The notes under the pieces: model-generated | The model's input: the letters and a program-made list of their open reading frames with translations, nothing else | Told to the model about the DNA's origin: nothing | The model's database searches: none | Shown: one piece after another, positions 41,870 to 51,330 of the stretch | Layout of the letters: the number at the start of each line of letters is the position of its first letter | Numbering within the stretch: the stretch's first letter is position 1 | From: JAWLCA01 sp041687395 | GTDB taxonomy: Bacteria > Pseudomonadota > Alphaproteobacteria > Rhodobacterales > Rhodobacteraceae | Direction: 5' to 3' | NCBI GenBank assembly: GCA_041687395.1 | Contig: JAWLCA010000008.1 | Location: 62,001-126,000 of the forward strand | Length of the DNA: 64,000 bases | Position numbers and translations under genes: made by a program

Positions 41870-41944
41870 GGGTGATTAGCTCAGTGGTAGAGCGCTTCGT
41901 TCACATCGAAGATGTCGGGAGTTCGAATCTCTCATCACCCACCA
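41870..41944 (+). tRNA. tRNA-Val (anticodon CAC)
   Basis: A 75-nt cloverleaf with acceptor arms GGGTGAT and ATCACCC, D-arm AGCTCAGTGGTAGAGC, anticodon arm CTTCGTTCACATCGAAG (anticodon CAC, reading GUG) and T-arm GGGAGTTCGAATCTCTC. CCA is encoded. No integrase, prophage or att repeat flanks it. Confidence 0.97.
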
Positions 41945-42088
41945 TCCCAACCTGCGGTTGCCGAAAATCCTGCCGCAGGGCGACGTGATGCGCCATTTGA
42001 TGGGGCAAATTCAAACTTTCCTGTTTCCTTTGATGCAAGAGCGTTTCAACCTGTCGGCGAGTGAAAGCTATTTTCAGTGGGGCAAGGG

Positions 42089-45085
42089 ATGGTTTCGGAT
42101 ATCCTGTTTGCGGAACATCCCGATCCGATCTGGATCCTCACCCCCTCCGGCGACAGGATCATTGCCTGCAACGATGCAGCGTGCCGTCTGTTGAACCGCG
42201 ATGCACCGGCCTTGCAACCCATGCTGCCCGCCAGCTTGGGGTTTGCCGCAGACAGCGCAGGCCCTGCGCGCATCGGCCTGCCGGGACAGCCCGCCTGCGA
42301 GGTCACGATCACCAACCACGCCGTGGAGTGGAACGGGCAGGCGGCCCGCATGCTGATCACCCGTCCGACGGCTGCTGCGGAGCTGAAGGACGTGGCCGAC
42401 AGCGTCGATCTGGAAGGCCGCGGCCGCTGGGCGCAGTCGATCCTGGAACTGTCGGACGAGATTGCCCGGTCCGGCGGCTGGCGCATCGGGCTGGACGATC
42501 CGCGCATGGAGGTGACGCCGGGCATCTACGCGATCTTTGCCGTCTCTCCCGACGGGCCGTTCAACGGTCTGGAGGTGCTGTCTTGCTTCGATGAGGAGGA
42601 CAGGAAGCGGCTGGAGGAGATCCGGCAGCGTGTGACCGTCCACGGCGAAAATTGCGACGACATGTTCGAGATCACGGCGCTGGACGGCCAGCGCAAGAGC
42701 ATACGCATCATGCATCGCCCCGACCGGAACGCCGAAGGGCAGATCGTCGGCATGGTTGGTGTGACCCAGGATATCACCGAGGCGATCGTTCTGAGGCAAG
42801 CCGCGGAGCAGCTCGCCGGGCGCGTTCAGAACGTGATCGACAGCATGCCGTCGCCCTTTTTCCTGCTGGGACGGGATCTGCGAATCCTTTACGCCAACAC
42901 GATGGGCCGCGATGTCCTGCGTGAGGCGCGCGGGCACGAGATCGACCCGGTGGGTCAGGACGTCTGGGAGGTGTTCCCCGAGGTTCGCGCCGACCTCGAG
43001 GCAGACTTTGCGGCCCTGCTGGACGGCGGGACGCCGGTGACCAAGACGATCCACGTGCCGCACTGGAAAAGCACCTTTCGGATCGACGCATTTGCCACCC
43101 CCGACGGGATCGCGGCGCATGCCCGCAACGTGACCAGGCAGGTTCGGGCCGAACAGGCGTTGCAGGAAAGCGAGGAGCGGTTTCGTCTGGCCACACAGGC
43201 ATCGCGCGACGTGATCTTCGACTGGGACATCCCGAACGACACTCTGGTCTGGAGCGACGCCACCCTTGATCGGTTCGGCTATGATCCGGCCGTCTTTCCG
43301 GGCAACCTGCAGGGCTGGCTGGACCGTGTGCACCCCGAAGATCGGGCGCGGATGCTGCAGGCGAACGAATTGGGTCACCTGGAGTCGGCAGGGATGGGCC
43401 CGCATCAGAACGAATACCGGCTGCTGCGCGCCGATGGCAGTGTTGCCAACGTGATCGGCCGTAGCCAGGTGCTGCACGATGACGAGGGGCGCCCGGTCCG
43501 GCTGGTCGGCAGCCTGATCGATGTGACCGACATCCGGCACGAGGACGCGCGGCAGCGCGCGGTGATCGAGGTGGCCTCGGACGCGATCTTCGAATTCGAT
43601 CCGGTGCGCAAGGTGATGATCTTCACCGAAGGGATCCGGACCGTCTTCGGTCACGACTGGGTGGGCGAGCGGCCGGTGCCCTCGCCCTGGCGTGAGGCCT
43701 TGCACCCCGATGATCGCGAGCGCGTCTTGCAGGAGTCGCGGGACTTCACGGCAAGCATCGAAACCCGCAGACGGCACGAATACCGCTTTCGGCGCGGTGA
43801 CGGCACCTTTGCGCATGTGCGCGAGAAGATCGTCGCGCTGCGCGATGCGAACGGCGTGGCGACCTGGTTCATCGGCAGTCTGGACGACGTGACGATCGAA
43901 CGCGAGGCGGAGGAGCGCCAGCGCCAGTCCGAGCGGATCGAGGCGATCGGCAAGCTGACCGGCGGCGTCGCCCATGATTTCAACAACCTTCTGACGGTGA
44001 TTCTGGGCAATGCGGAATTGCTGGCCGAGCGAGCCGGCATGGACGCCGAGGGGCGGCGGATGGCCGAGGCAATCCTGGGCGCGGCTGAACGGGGGGCCGA
44101 GTTGACCACCGGGCTTCTGGCCTTTGCGCGCAAGCAGCCGCTTGCGCCGCGCGCGCTGGACCCGACCACCGCGATGGAGGAATTGCGCGGCCTTCTGACA
44201 CGGACGCTGCCGGCGAATATCGACCTGCAGATTCTGGTGGCGCCGGACGTCTGGATGGTCGAGGCCGACCCCAGCCAGATGAATGCGGCGCTTCTGAACC
44301 TGGCGGTGAATGCCCGCGATTCGATGCCGGAGGGGGGCCAGCTGACCATCGAATGCGCCAATGCCCGGCTGGACGAGCGCTATGTCTCCACCCATTCCGA
44401 GGCGACGGCGGGGGATTTCCTGCGTATCTCGATCAGCGATACCGGCTGCGGGATGGCCCCGGAAGTGGCGGCGCGCGCGCTGGAGCCGTTCTTCACCACC
44501 AAGCCGCCCGGCGCGGGGTCCGGCATCGGGCTGAGCATGGTGCATGGATTCGTGCGCCAGTCGGGCGGTCACATGAGCATCTATTCCGAACCGGATGCCG
44601 GAACCACCGTCAGCCTGTATCTGCCGCGCAGCGCTGAAAGCCGGGCGGACGACCCGGGGCCGCAGGATCGCGAGGCGCTGCCGCTGGGGCGGGGGGAACA
44701 CGTGCTGGTGGTCGAGGACAACACGCCGCTGCGCCAGCATGTCGCCGACCTTGTGGGCGGTCTTGGCTACCGCGTCAGCGCGGCTTCGGACGCGGGCGAG
44801 GCGATGGCGGTCCTGCGCAGCGCGGGCGACGTGGCGCTTCTGTTCACCGACGTGGTCATGCCGGGCGACAGGAACGGACCCATGCTGGCCCGCGAGGCGA
44901 CAGAGGCTTGCCCCGCACTGCGTGTGCTGTTCACCTCGGGCTACACCGAGAACGCGATCATCCATCAGGGCCGGCTGGATCCGGGCGTGCAACTGTTGTC
45001 AAAGCCCTATCGCCGGCAGGATCTGGCGCGCAAGCTGCATGAGGTGCTCCGCGCGCCCGGCACCGGGAAGTTAACGCGGGATTAA
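42089..45085 (+). CDS. Cytosolic multi-PAS hybrid sensor histidine kinase
   Basis: A 998-residue hybrid kinase without membrane helices. Five PAS-like regions cover about residues 1-60, 115-225, 245-355, 360-485 and 487-610. The dimerisation H-box is GGVAHDFNNLLTVILGNAEL (His about 629), of the CckA-like type; the ATPase domain has NLAVNARDSMPEGG and GSGIGLSMVHGFV. A C-terminal receiver (from about 870) has the phosphoacceptor Asp about 921 in LFTDVVMPGD. GTG at 42077 is an alternative start. It lacks an adjacent response regulator with an output domain; PAS cofactor and signal are unknown. Confidence 0.87.
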   Translation: MVSDILFAEHPDPIWILTPSGDRIIACNDAACRLLNRDAPALQPMLPASLGFAADSAGPARIGLPGQPACEVTITNHAVEWNGQAARMLITRPTAAAELKDVADSVDLEGRGRWAQSILELSDEIARSGGWRIGLDDPRMEVTPGIYAIFAVSPDGPFNGLEVLSCFDEEDRKRLEEIRQRVTVHGENCDDMFEITALDGQRKSIRIMHRPDRNAEGQIVGMVGVTQDITEAIVLRQAAEQLAGRVQNVIDSMPSPFFLLGRDLRILYANTMGRDVLREARGHEIDPVGQDVWEVFPEVRADLEADFAALLDGGTPVTKTIHVPHWKSTFRIDAFATPDGIAAHARNVTRQVRAEQALQESEERFRLATQASRDVIFDWDIPNDTLVWSDATLDRFGYDPAVFPGNLQGWLDRVHPEDRARMLQANELGHLESAGMGPHQNEYRLLRADGSVANVIGRSQVLHDDEGRPVRLVGSLIDVTDIRHEDARQRAVIEVASDAIFEFDPVRKVMIFTEGIRTVFGHDWVGERPVPSPWREALHPDDRERVLQESRDFTASIETRRRHEYRFRRGDGTFAHVREKIVALRDANGVATWFIGSLDDVTIEREAEERQRQSERIEAIGKLTGGVAHDFNNLLTVILGNAELLAERAGMDAEGRRMAEAILGAAERGAELTTGLLAFARKQPLAPRALDPTTAMEELRGLLTRTLPANIDLQILVAPDVWMVEADPSQMNAALLNLAVNARDSMPEGGQLTIECANARLDERYVSTHSEATAGDFLRISISDTGCGMAPEVAARALEPFFTTKPPGAGSGIGLSMVHGFVRQSGGHMSIYSEPDAGTTVSLYLPRSAESRADDPGPQDREALPLGRGEHVLVVEDNTPLRQHVADLVGGLGYRVSAASDAGEAMAVLRSAGDVALLFTDVVMPGDRNGPMLAREATEACPALRVLFTSGYTENAIIHQGRLDPGVQLLSKPYRRQDLARKLHEVLRAPGTGKLTRD

Positions 45086-45086
45086 C
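45071..45086. promoter_or_regulatory. CtrA-type binding site
   Basis: TTAACGCGGGATTAAC matches TTAA-N7-TTAAC exactly. It spans the stop codon of the first kinase gene and ends 48 bp before the ATG of the next, a good promoter position for CtrA control of the second kinase. Confidence 0.6.
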
Positions 45087-45134
45087 TGTCGGCTGTGACT
45101 GTCGGTGCGACTACTCACCGGAGAACTTCAGCAC

Positions 45135-46970
45135 ATGCCGAGCGACATCGACATCAGTATCGTCGTGTCGATCGCAGCGATTCTGGTGATGTTTTCGCTG
45201 GTGCTTTGCGCTTTTACGATGCGCCGCAACAACGACCGGGAATCGCGGGGCGGCATGGCCTGGCTTTTCGCCGCCAACATCGTCTTCCTGATCGGCACCG
45301 TGGCCCTGATGCTGAACCACGCTCTGCCCTTCTGGGTCAGTGCGGCGCTGGTGATCCTTGGGGCGCATCTGGGAATCATCTTCGGATATTTCGCGCTGTG
45401 CCGGTCGCTGGGCGCCATGCCGCAGGTGCCGCGCTTTGCCGCGGTGGCCCTCGTGTCGATCGCGTTCCAGGCCACAGTCGCAGTGTCGGCGGACAGCGTG
45501 ATCCCGCTGGTCGTGACCAGTTCGCTGATCAACGGCCTGCTGACCCTGGTGATTGCCCGGCTGCTCTGGCCGCTTGCCGCGCCGCTGGGGCGGGAATACG
45601 CGATCCTTGCCGCACTGCCCTTCGTCGCGATCGGACTGAGCTACCTGTCGCGACTGGTGATCGTGACCTTCGGCCTGTCAGAACAGGCGCTGCTGCTCGC
45701 CACGCTGCTCATCACCTTCCTCCTGGCCTTTTCGGCCCTGCAATGGTGTTTCGCGCTGATTTCCTATCGAGCGGTGCGGATCAACCGGCGCCTGGAGACC
45801 GAGCGCATCAAGGCGCAAGAGGCGAGCAGGCTGAAATCGCAGTTCCTCGCCAACATGAGCCACGAGATCCGCACGCCGCTGAACGGCGTGCTGGGCATGG
45901 CGCAGATGCTGCGCGAGCAGATTTCGGCGCCCGAGCATCGCAACATGGTCGGTACCATTCAGGAAAGCGGCGAGAACCTGTTGAGCATCCTGAACGATAT
46001 CCTCGACATCTCGAAGATCGAGGCAGGGCGGATGGAACTGGAAACCGCGCCGTTCCGCCCGGCAGAGGTGGTCGGGCGGATGAAGCGGCTCTACCGGCTT
46101 CGGGCGCAGGAAAAGGGCCTGACCCTGCATGTCGACTGCGCGGATGACCTTTTGCAATCGCGGATCGGCGACGAGCATCGCATCGCCCAGATCCTGAACA
46201 ACCTGCTCAGCAACGCGATCAAGTTCACCGATGCCGGCACGGTCCGGCTGCGCGCCACGACCACCGCGGCTGGTGCAGTGCAACTGACGGTGCAGGATAC
46301 GGGCATCGGCATGACCACGGATCAGATCGCCCGCGCCTTCGACGAGTTCGTGCAGGCCGATGCCAGTATCACCCGGCGCTACGGTGGCACGGGCCTGGGC
46401 ATGCCGATCGTGCGCCGGCTGATCGAGTTAATGGGCGGCCGCCTTGCCGTGCGGTCCGATCCGGGCGAGGGGACGCAGATCACGGTCGACCTGCCGCTGC
46501 CCGAAGCGCCCGAGGTGACGGTTGCGGTTGCACCGCCGGACCCCGCCCTGTCCGAGGGGTTGGCGGGCCTGCGAATCCTCATGGCCGAGGACAACCGGAC
46601 CAATCAGCTGGTCGTGAAGGCGATGCTGAAGGGCAGCGGCGCCAACCTGACCATCGTCGAGAACGGTCGGCTGGCGGTCGATGCCGCGGCCGCGGATGAC
46701 TTCGACCTGCTGCTCTTCGACGTCTCGATGCCGGAAATGGACGGCCCGACCGCGCTGCGCACCATCATGCACGATCGCCATGCGGCGGGCCGTGCCTGCC
46801 CGCCCGCGCTGGCGCTGACCGCCAACGTGATGGCGCATCAGGTCGCCGAATACCATGCGGCCGGGTTTCAGGATCATCTGGCCAAGCCGGTGCGCCGGGC
46901 CGATCTCCTCATCAAGCTCGCAGAGGTTGCGGGAAGGCCCTCCCCGCCCGTCCTGCAGGCGGCAAGCTGA
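45135..46970 (+). CDS. Membrane hybrid sensor histidine kinase
   Basis: A 611-residue hybrid kinase. The N-terminus has about eight membrane helices (residues about 8-215) with no evident periplasmic sensor domain, followed by HisKA with SQFLANMSHEIRTPLNGVLG (His about 243), a HATPase domain (NLLSNAIKFTDAG and GTGLGMPIVRRLIELMGG) and a receiver (about 478-598) with Asp about 529 in LLFDVSMPEMDG. ATG 45135 follows GGAGAACTTCAGCAC. It may act with an unlinked phosphotransferase. The CtrA-type site just upstream suggests cell-cycle or motility-linked expression. Confidence 0.87.
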   Translation: MPSDIDISIVVSIAAILVMFSLVLCAFTMRRNNDRESRGGMAWLFAANIVFLIGTVALMLNHALPFWVSAALVILGAHLGIIFGYFALCRSLGAMPQVPRFAAVALVSIAFQATVAVSADSVIPLVVTSSLINGLLTLVIARLLWPLAAPLGREYAILAALPFVAIGLSYLSRLVIVTFGLSEQALLLATLLITFLLAFSALQWCFALISYRAVRINRRLETERIKAQEASRLKSQFLANMSHEIRTPLNGVLGMAQMLREQISAPEHRNMVGTIQESGENLLSILNDILDISKIEAGRMELETAPFRPAEVVGRMKRLYRLRAQEKGLTLHVDCADDLLQSRIGDEHRIAQILNNLLSNAIKFTDAGTVRLRATTTAAGAVQLTVQDTGIGMTTDQIARAFDEFVQADASITRRYGGTGLGMPIVRRLIELMGGRLAVRSDPGEGTQITVDLPLPEAPEVTVAVAPPDPALSEGLAGLRILMAEDNRTNQLVVKAMLKGSGANLTIVENGRLAVDAAAADDFDLLLFDVSMPEMDGPTALRTIMHDRHAAGRACPPALALTANVMAHQVAEYHAAGFQDHLAKPVRRADLLIKLAEVAGRPSPPVLQAAS

Positions 46971-47039
46971 CGCCGGGGCTGGAACGCCGCGCCAAGCTGG
47001 GCTATGCGGGGCGCATTCTTTCACAGTCGGAACGCTGCC

Positions 47040-47708
47040 ATGAAAGCCGCCGTCCTCACCTTTCCCGGGTCGAACTGCGACCGTGACCTTGCCGTCGCCC
47101 TGGAGGCGGCCGGGGCCGAGGTCGTTCGCGTCTGGCACAAGGATAGCGATCTGCCTGCCCGCACCGATCTCGTCGGCATCCCGGGGGGGTTTTCGTTCGG
47201 CGACTACCTGCGCTGCGGCGCCATCGCCGCACGCTCGCCGATCGCGCGGGCGGTGATCGACCATGCGGATCGCGGCGGCTACGTTATGGGCATCTGTAAC
47301 GGGTTTCAGGTTCTGACCGAGACGGGGCTTTTGCCGGGAACGCTGATGCGCAACGCGGGCCTGCGGTTCATCTGCCGGTCGCTCGACTTGCGGGTCGCCA
47401 CGACCGACAGCCCCTACACCTCCGGATGGGGCAGGGGAGAGCACATCACCCTTCCGGTCGCGCATCACGATGGCAACTACGCAGCCGATGACGACCTGCT
47501 GGCCCGGCTGCGCGACGAGGACCGCATCGCCTTCACCTATGTCGACAATCCCAACGGCTCGGCCGCCGACATCGCGGGCGTCCTGTCGGCAAATCGAAGG
47601 GTGCTGGGCATGATGCCGCATCCCGAACGCGCTATCGATGCGTCGCTGGGCAGCGCCGATGGTGCGGTGATGTTCCGTACGCTGATTTCTGCGCTGGAGC
47701 ACGCCTGA
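47040..47708 (+). CDS. purQ: Phosphoribosylformylglycinamidine synthase subunit PurQ
   Basis: The glutaminase subunit (222 residues) of FGAM synthase in purine synthesis. The class I glutaminase nucleophile is in GYVMGICNGFQVLTE, the oxyanion segment in GIPGGFSFGDYLRCGA, and the His/Glu pair in MPHPERA. ATG 47040 follows GGAAC. Usually purS-purQ-purL or purC-purS-purQ are linked; here purQ sits alone between kinase genes, its partners being absent from the window. Confidence 0.95.
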   Translation: MKAAVLTFPGSNCDRDLAVALEAAGAEVVRVWHKDSDLPARTDLVGIPGGFSFGDYLRCGAIAARSPIARAVIDHADRGGYVMGICNGFQVLTETGLLPGTLMRNAGLRFICRSLDLRVATTDSPYTSGWGRGEHITLPVAHHDGNYAADDDLLARLRDEDRIAFTYVDNPNGSAADIAGVLSANRRVLGMMPHPERAIDASLGSADGAVMFRTLISALEHA

Positions 47709-47752
47709 GTCTTGCCGCTTGAGGCGGCGGCCTGCGGACAGTATCCTTTGGC

Positions 47753-49552
47753 ATGAGCTCGACAGACCAGAACCGCAACTTGCGCCGCGATGACGCGGGT
47801 TTCGGCGACGCGGCCGAAGACGTGCGCCGGCCCTCATGGCGCATGCGCGGCGTCGTCGTCGCGCTGATCGTGATCGCGGTCGGCGTGGTCTGGGTGGCCA
47901 ATTCGTGGCTCACCGATCGGTTCACGGAAACCACCAGGAACCGCGCCGAGCTGCGGCTGGCGCTGTATTCCGGCAACATCGTGTCCGAGATTCAGCGCAA
48001 TTCCGTCGTGCCGCTGCTGCTGGCCCGCGACCCGGAGTTGATCAACGCGCTGAGGGCCGAGGATTTTTCGCGCACGTCGCAGCGCCTGATCTCGTTCCAG
48101 TCCGAGATCGGCGCGGCCTCGATCCTGCTCATGGACGGGGCTGGCCGCACCGTGGCCTCGACCGACCGTAACCAGCTGGGCACGAACCATCGCCAGGATG
48201 CCTATTTCGTCGAGGCGCAGCGATCGAAGGACACGGTGTTCACGGTCGCGCGCCGCGAAAGCGGCGGCTACGAATTCACCTTTGCCCGCGCCGTCGTCGC
48301 CGACAACAAGGTGATCGGCGTCGTCGCGGTCGAGGTCGATCTGCTGAAGTTCGAACGTGCCTGGGCCGGGTTCGACACTGCCGTGGCCCTGACCGACAGC
48401 GAAGGCAACATCATCCTGTCGACCGAGCCGCGCTGGCGCGGCTACACGGTGGAGGAGGCGCTGGCGGTGCGCGATGCCCCCAGCGCGATCCAGCAGGCGC
48501 TGCGCGCCTCGACGAACTGGGCGCAGCAGGACGGGCCCGACGCCTATCTGAGCGGCGAGGCGGTGATCCGCAGCGAAGCCCGCATCGCGTTCCGCGGCTG
48601 GCGGCTGTTGTCCTTCACCAAGTATGATTCGGTGCGAGAGCGGGTGAACGGTGTTCTGGCGCTGGTGATCATGGGCTTTGCCATGCTTCTGGCGCTCGCC
48701 TTCTATATGCTGTCGCGCCGCGCCTGGTCGCAATCGGCGCTGTTCCAGCGTGAATCGGCCGAACTGCGTCAGTTGAACGCCCGCCTGCAGCGCGAGATCG
48801 CCGAGCGCGAGAAGGCGCAGAAGGATCTGGCCGTGGCCGAACAGACCATCGCGCAATCGTCCAAGCTGGCGATTCTGGGCGAGATGTCGGCGGCCGTCAG
48901 CCACGAACTGAACCAGCCGCTTGCGGCGATGAAGACCTATCTGGCCGGCGCCAAGCTGCTTCTGCAGCGCCGCCGCCCCGACGAGGCGCTGTCGTCGTTT
49001 CACCGCATCGACGATCTCATCGAACGGATGGGCGCGATCACCCGGCAGCTGAAATCCTATGCCCGCAAGGGCGGCGAGGCGTTCGAACCGGTGGATCTGC
49101 GCGGTTGCCTGTCCTCGGCGCTGGCGATGATGGAGCCGCAGTTCAAGACCCGCGCGGTGCGCATCACCCGCAGCCTGCCACGCCAGCCGGTGATGGTCAG
49201 GGTCGACAGGTTGCGACTGGAGCAGGTGATCATCAACCTGCTCCGCAATGCGGTGGATGCGACCAGGGACACGCCCAACCCGCATATCGAACTGCTGCTG
49301 AGCCAGGGCGAAACCGCGATGCTAACGGTGCGCGACAACGGCCATGGCATCGACGACATCGAAAAGATGTTCGAGCCGTTCTACACCACCAAGGGGCCGG
49401 GCGAGGGCGTGGGACTGGGACTGGCGATTTCCTCCGGCATCGTGAATGATCTGGGCGGTCGACTGACCGCGCGCAATGGTGATGGCGGCGGGGCTGTCTT
49501 CGAACTGCAACTGCCGCTATGGAGCGGGGCCTCTGCCCAGGCCGCCGAGTGA
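47753..49552 (+). CDS. dctB: C4-dicarboxylate sensor histidine kinase DctB
   Basis: A 599-residue membrane kinase sensing succinate, malate or fumarate. One helix near residues 32-50, a long double-PAS periplasmic domain (to about 300, with LLMDGAGRTVASTDRNQLG), a second helix near 300-320, a coiled linker, then HisKA with AAVSHELNQPLAAMKTYLAG (His about 384) and HATPase with NLLRNAVDATRD and GVGLGLAISSGIVNDLGG. The dctD gene follows after 6 nt. The dctPQM transporter genes are not in the window. Confidence 0.9.
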   Translation: MSSTDQNRNLRRDDAGFGDAAEDVRRPSWRMRGVVVALIVIAVGVVWVANSWLTDRFTETTRNRAELRLALYSGNIVSEIQRNSVVPLLLARDPELINALRAEDFSRTSQRLISFQSEIGAASILLMDGAGRTVASTDRNQLGTNHRQDAYFVEAQRSKDTVFTVARRESGGYEFTFARAVVADNKVIGVVAVEVDLLKFERAWAGFDTAVALTDSEGNIILSTEPRWRGYTVEEALAVRDAPSAIQQALRASTNWAQQDGPDAYLSGEAVIRSEARIAFRGWRLLSFTKYDSVRERVNGVLALVIMGFAMLLALAFYMLSRRAWSQSALFQRESAELRQLNARLQREIAEREKAQKDLAVAEQTIAQSSKLAILGEMSAAVSHELNQPLAAMKTYLAGAKLLLQRRRPDEALSSFHRIDDLIERMGAITRQLKSYARKGGEAFEPVDLRGCLSSALAMMEPQFKTRAVRITRSLPRQPVMVRVDRLRLEQVIINLLRNAVDATRDTPNPHIELLLSQGETAMLTVRDNGHGIDDIEKMFEPFYTTKGPGEGVGLGLAISSGIVNDLGGRLTARNGDGGGAVFELQLPLWSGASAQAAE

Positions 49553-49558
49553 GGGAAC

Positions 49559-50890
49559 ATGGCCCGAACGATGAAAGTCGCGATTGTCGATGACGAACAG
49601 GACATGCGTCAGTCCATCAGCCAGTGGCTGACACTGTCCGGGTTCGAGACGGAGTCCTTTGCCAGCGCCGAAGATGCGCTTAAATCGCTGTCGCCGGATT
49701 TTCCCGGTGTTGTGGTCAGCGACATCCGCATGCCCGGGATGGACGGGATGGCCTTCCTGAAGCGGCTGATGAGTGTCGATTCCGGCCTGCCGGTGATCAT
49801 GATCACCGGCCATGGGGATGTGCCCATGGCGGTCGAGGCGATGCGGCTGGGCGCCTATGATTTTCTGGAAAAACCCTTCAACCCCGACCGGATGACCGAA
49901 CTGGCCAAGAAGGCCAGCACCGCGCGCCGCATGACGCTGGACAACCGGGCGTTGCGGCGCGAGTTGTCTGACGGATCGGTGCTGATGAAGAAGCTGATCG
50001 GCTCATCCGTGCCGATGGAGCGGCTGCGCGAGGATATCCTCGATCTTGGCCAGGCCGACGGCCACGTGCTGATCGACGGTGAGACCGGGACCGGCAAGAC
50101 GCTGGTGGCCCATGCGCTTCATGCTGTCGGCCCGCGCGCGGGCAAGAAGTTCACCGTGATCTCCTGCGCCGCCTTCTCCGAGGATCAGCTGGCCGCCCGG
50201 ATCTTCGGCCCGGCGGGCGAGGGCGATCCGCTGCCGCTGGTGGAAGAGGCCCGCGGCGGCACGCTGTGCCTTGAGGATATCGAGGCGTTGAGCCAGCCGC
50301 TGCAGGCCCGGCTGCTGACGTTGATCAACGACCAGGGCAGCCCGCCCGAGACGCGCATCATCGCGATCTGCAACGAGCACGCCCAGGGCCGCACGCTGGA
50401 GGATGCGCTGCGCCCCGACCTCTACTATCGTCTGTCGGCTTTGAAGATCACGCTGCCACCGCTCCGGTTGCGGGGCGAGGATGTCCTGACGCTGTTTACC
50501 CGGATGATCGAGCAGTTCGCCGAGGAATACGGCTGCGACGCCCCCGAGGTCACCGCGCAGGAGGCCGCGCAACTGCTGCAGGCGCCCTGGCCCGGCAACG
50601 TGCGCCAGCTGATCAACATCGCCGAACGTGCGGTGCTGCAGAATCGCCGCGGCTCCGGCTCCATCGCATCGCTGTTGATGGCCGACAACGAGGCCGCGGG
50701 CCCCGCGATGACGACCGAGGGCAAGCCGCTGAAGGAATATGTGGAGGCGTTCGAGCGGATGTTGATCGACAACACGATGCGCCGCCACAAGGGCTCGATC
50801 GCGGCGGTGATGGATGAATTGTGCCTGCCCCGCCGGACCCTGAACGAGAAGATGGCGAAGTACGGGCTCAGCCGGTCGGACTACCTCTGA
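49559..50890 (+). CDS. dctD: DctD-like sigma-54 activator family regulator lacking GAFTGA
   Basis: A 443-residue response regulator paired with DctB. The receiver (Asp 55 in VVVSDIRMPGMDG) is intact; the central AAA+ domain keeps Walker A GETGTGKT (near 178) but the loop that contacts sigma-54 (GAFTGA) is missing: the sequence reads ARIFGPAGEGDPLPLVEEA instead. Walker B is altered to TLCLEDIE. The Fis-type helix-turn-helix end is IAAVMDELCLPRRTLNEKMA. It may therefore activate sigma-70 promoters or act without sigma-54, as NtrC does in Rhodobacter capsulatus. Confidence 0.85.
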   Translation: MARTMKVAIVDDEQDMRQSISQWLTLSGFETESFASAEDALKSLSPDFPGVVVSDIRMPGMDGMAFLKRLMSVDSGLPVIMITGHGDVPMAVEAMRLGAYDFLEKPFNPDRMTELAKKASTARRMTLDNRALRRELSDGSVLMKKLIGSSVPMERLREDILDLGQADGHVLIDGETGTGKTLVAHALHAVGPRAGKKFTVISCAAFSEDQLAARIFGPAGEGDPLPLVEEARGGTLCLEDIEALSQPLQARLLTLINDQGSPPETRIIAICNEHAQGRTLEDALRPDLYYRLSALKITLPPLRLRGEDVLTLFTRMIEQFAEEYGCDAPEVTAQEAAQLLQAPWPGNVRQLINIAERAVLQNRRGSGSIASLLMADNEAAGPAMTTEGKPLKEYVEAFERMLIDNTMRRHKGSIAAVMDELCLPRRTLNEKMAKYGLSRSDYL

Positions 50891-51330
50891 TTGTGCCGGG
50901 TGTGACGCTGGGGTAAAAAACAGATTGTAATTCCCTGCCTCCGCCCGCTAATGTCGCCAGACGTGGTGTCGTGCCGCCAGTTCGGACAGGCCCACCGTTT
51001 CAGTTTCGCTCTTGGCGGTGGAACTCGGGCCATAAGCCCGCCAATGCGCCGTCGAAGGGAAAGGGCCGCAAGGCCGCAGGACCTCCCCGTGGTGCCCGAA
51101 AGGGCCGGGGCTTTGAATTGGGTGCGCCAGGTGGCTGCATCCGGGATCTAGAACCGCGATGAGTTGCGCAGCGATCGATGGGGGGGCAGGACGGCGCAGG
51201 GCGCCGATTTCCTGCGCCGCCGCTCGTTCTGCCTGTCGCGCTGTCGCTTCCAGCACACACCCCCCGCATCCGTTCCGCATCGCCGGGTCCGCCCCGGCCG
51301 CGCGCTGTTGCGTGGGTGGAAAGAGAGACG
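50891..51330 (+). other. Long leader region upstream of rne
   Basis: About 440 bp between dctD and rne with no convincing gene. It is GC-rich, with several possible hairpins around 51,060-51,115 (GGGCCGCAAGGCCGC). The start of rne is preceded by GGTGGAAAGAGAGACG. A structured 5' leader for RNase E autoregulation is plausible because RNase E controls its own mRNA in other bacteria, but no conserved motif is recognised here. Confidence 0.4.

Noticed and set aside
41870..41944. tRNA-Val as an integration site of a genomic island
   Set aside because: The tRNA is complete, but no integrase, no direct repeat of the tRNA 3' end and no change of gene content follow it.
42074..44992. A 972-codon open frame on the minus strand opposite the multi-PAS kinase
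   Set aside because: It mirrors the kinase codons in GC-rich DNA; the plus-strand frame has clear PAS, HisKA, HATPase and receiver motifs, while the minus frame shows none.
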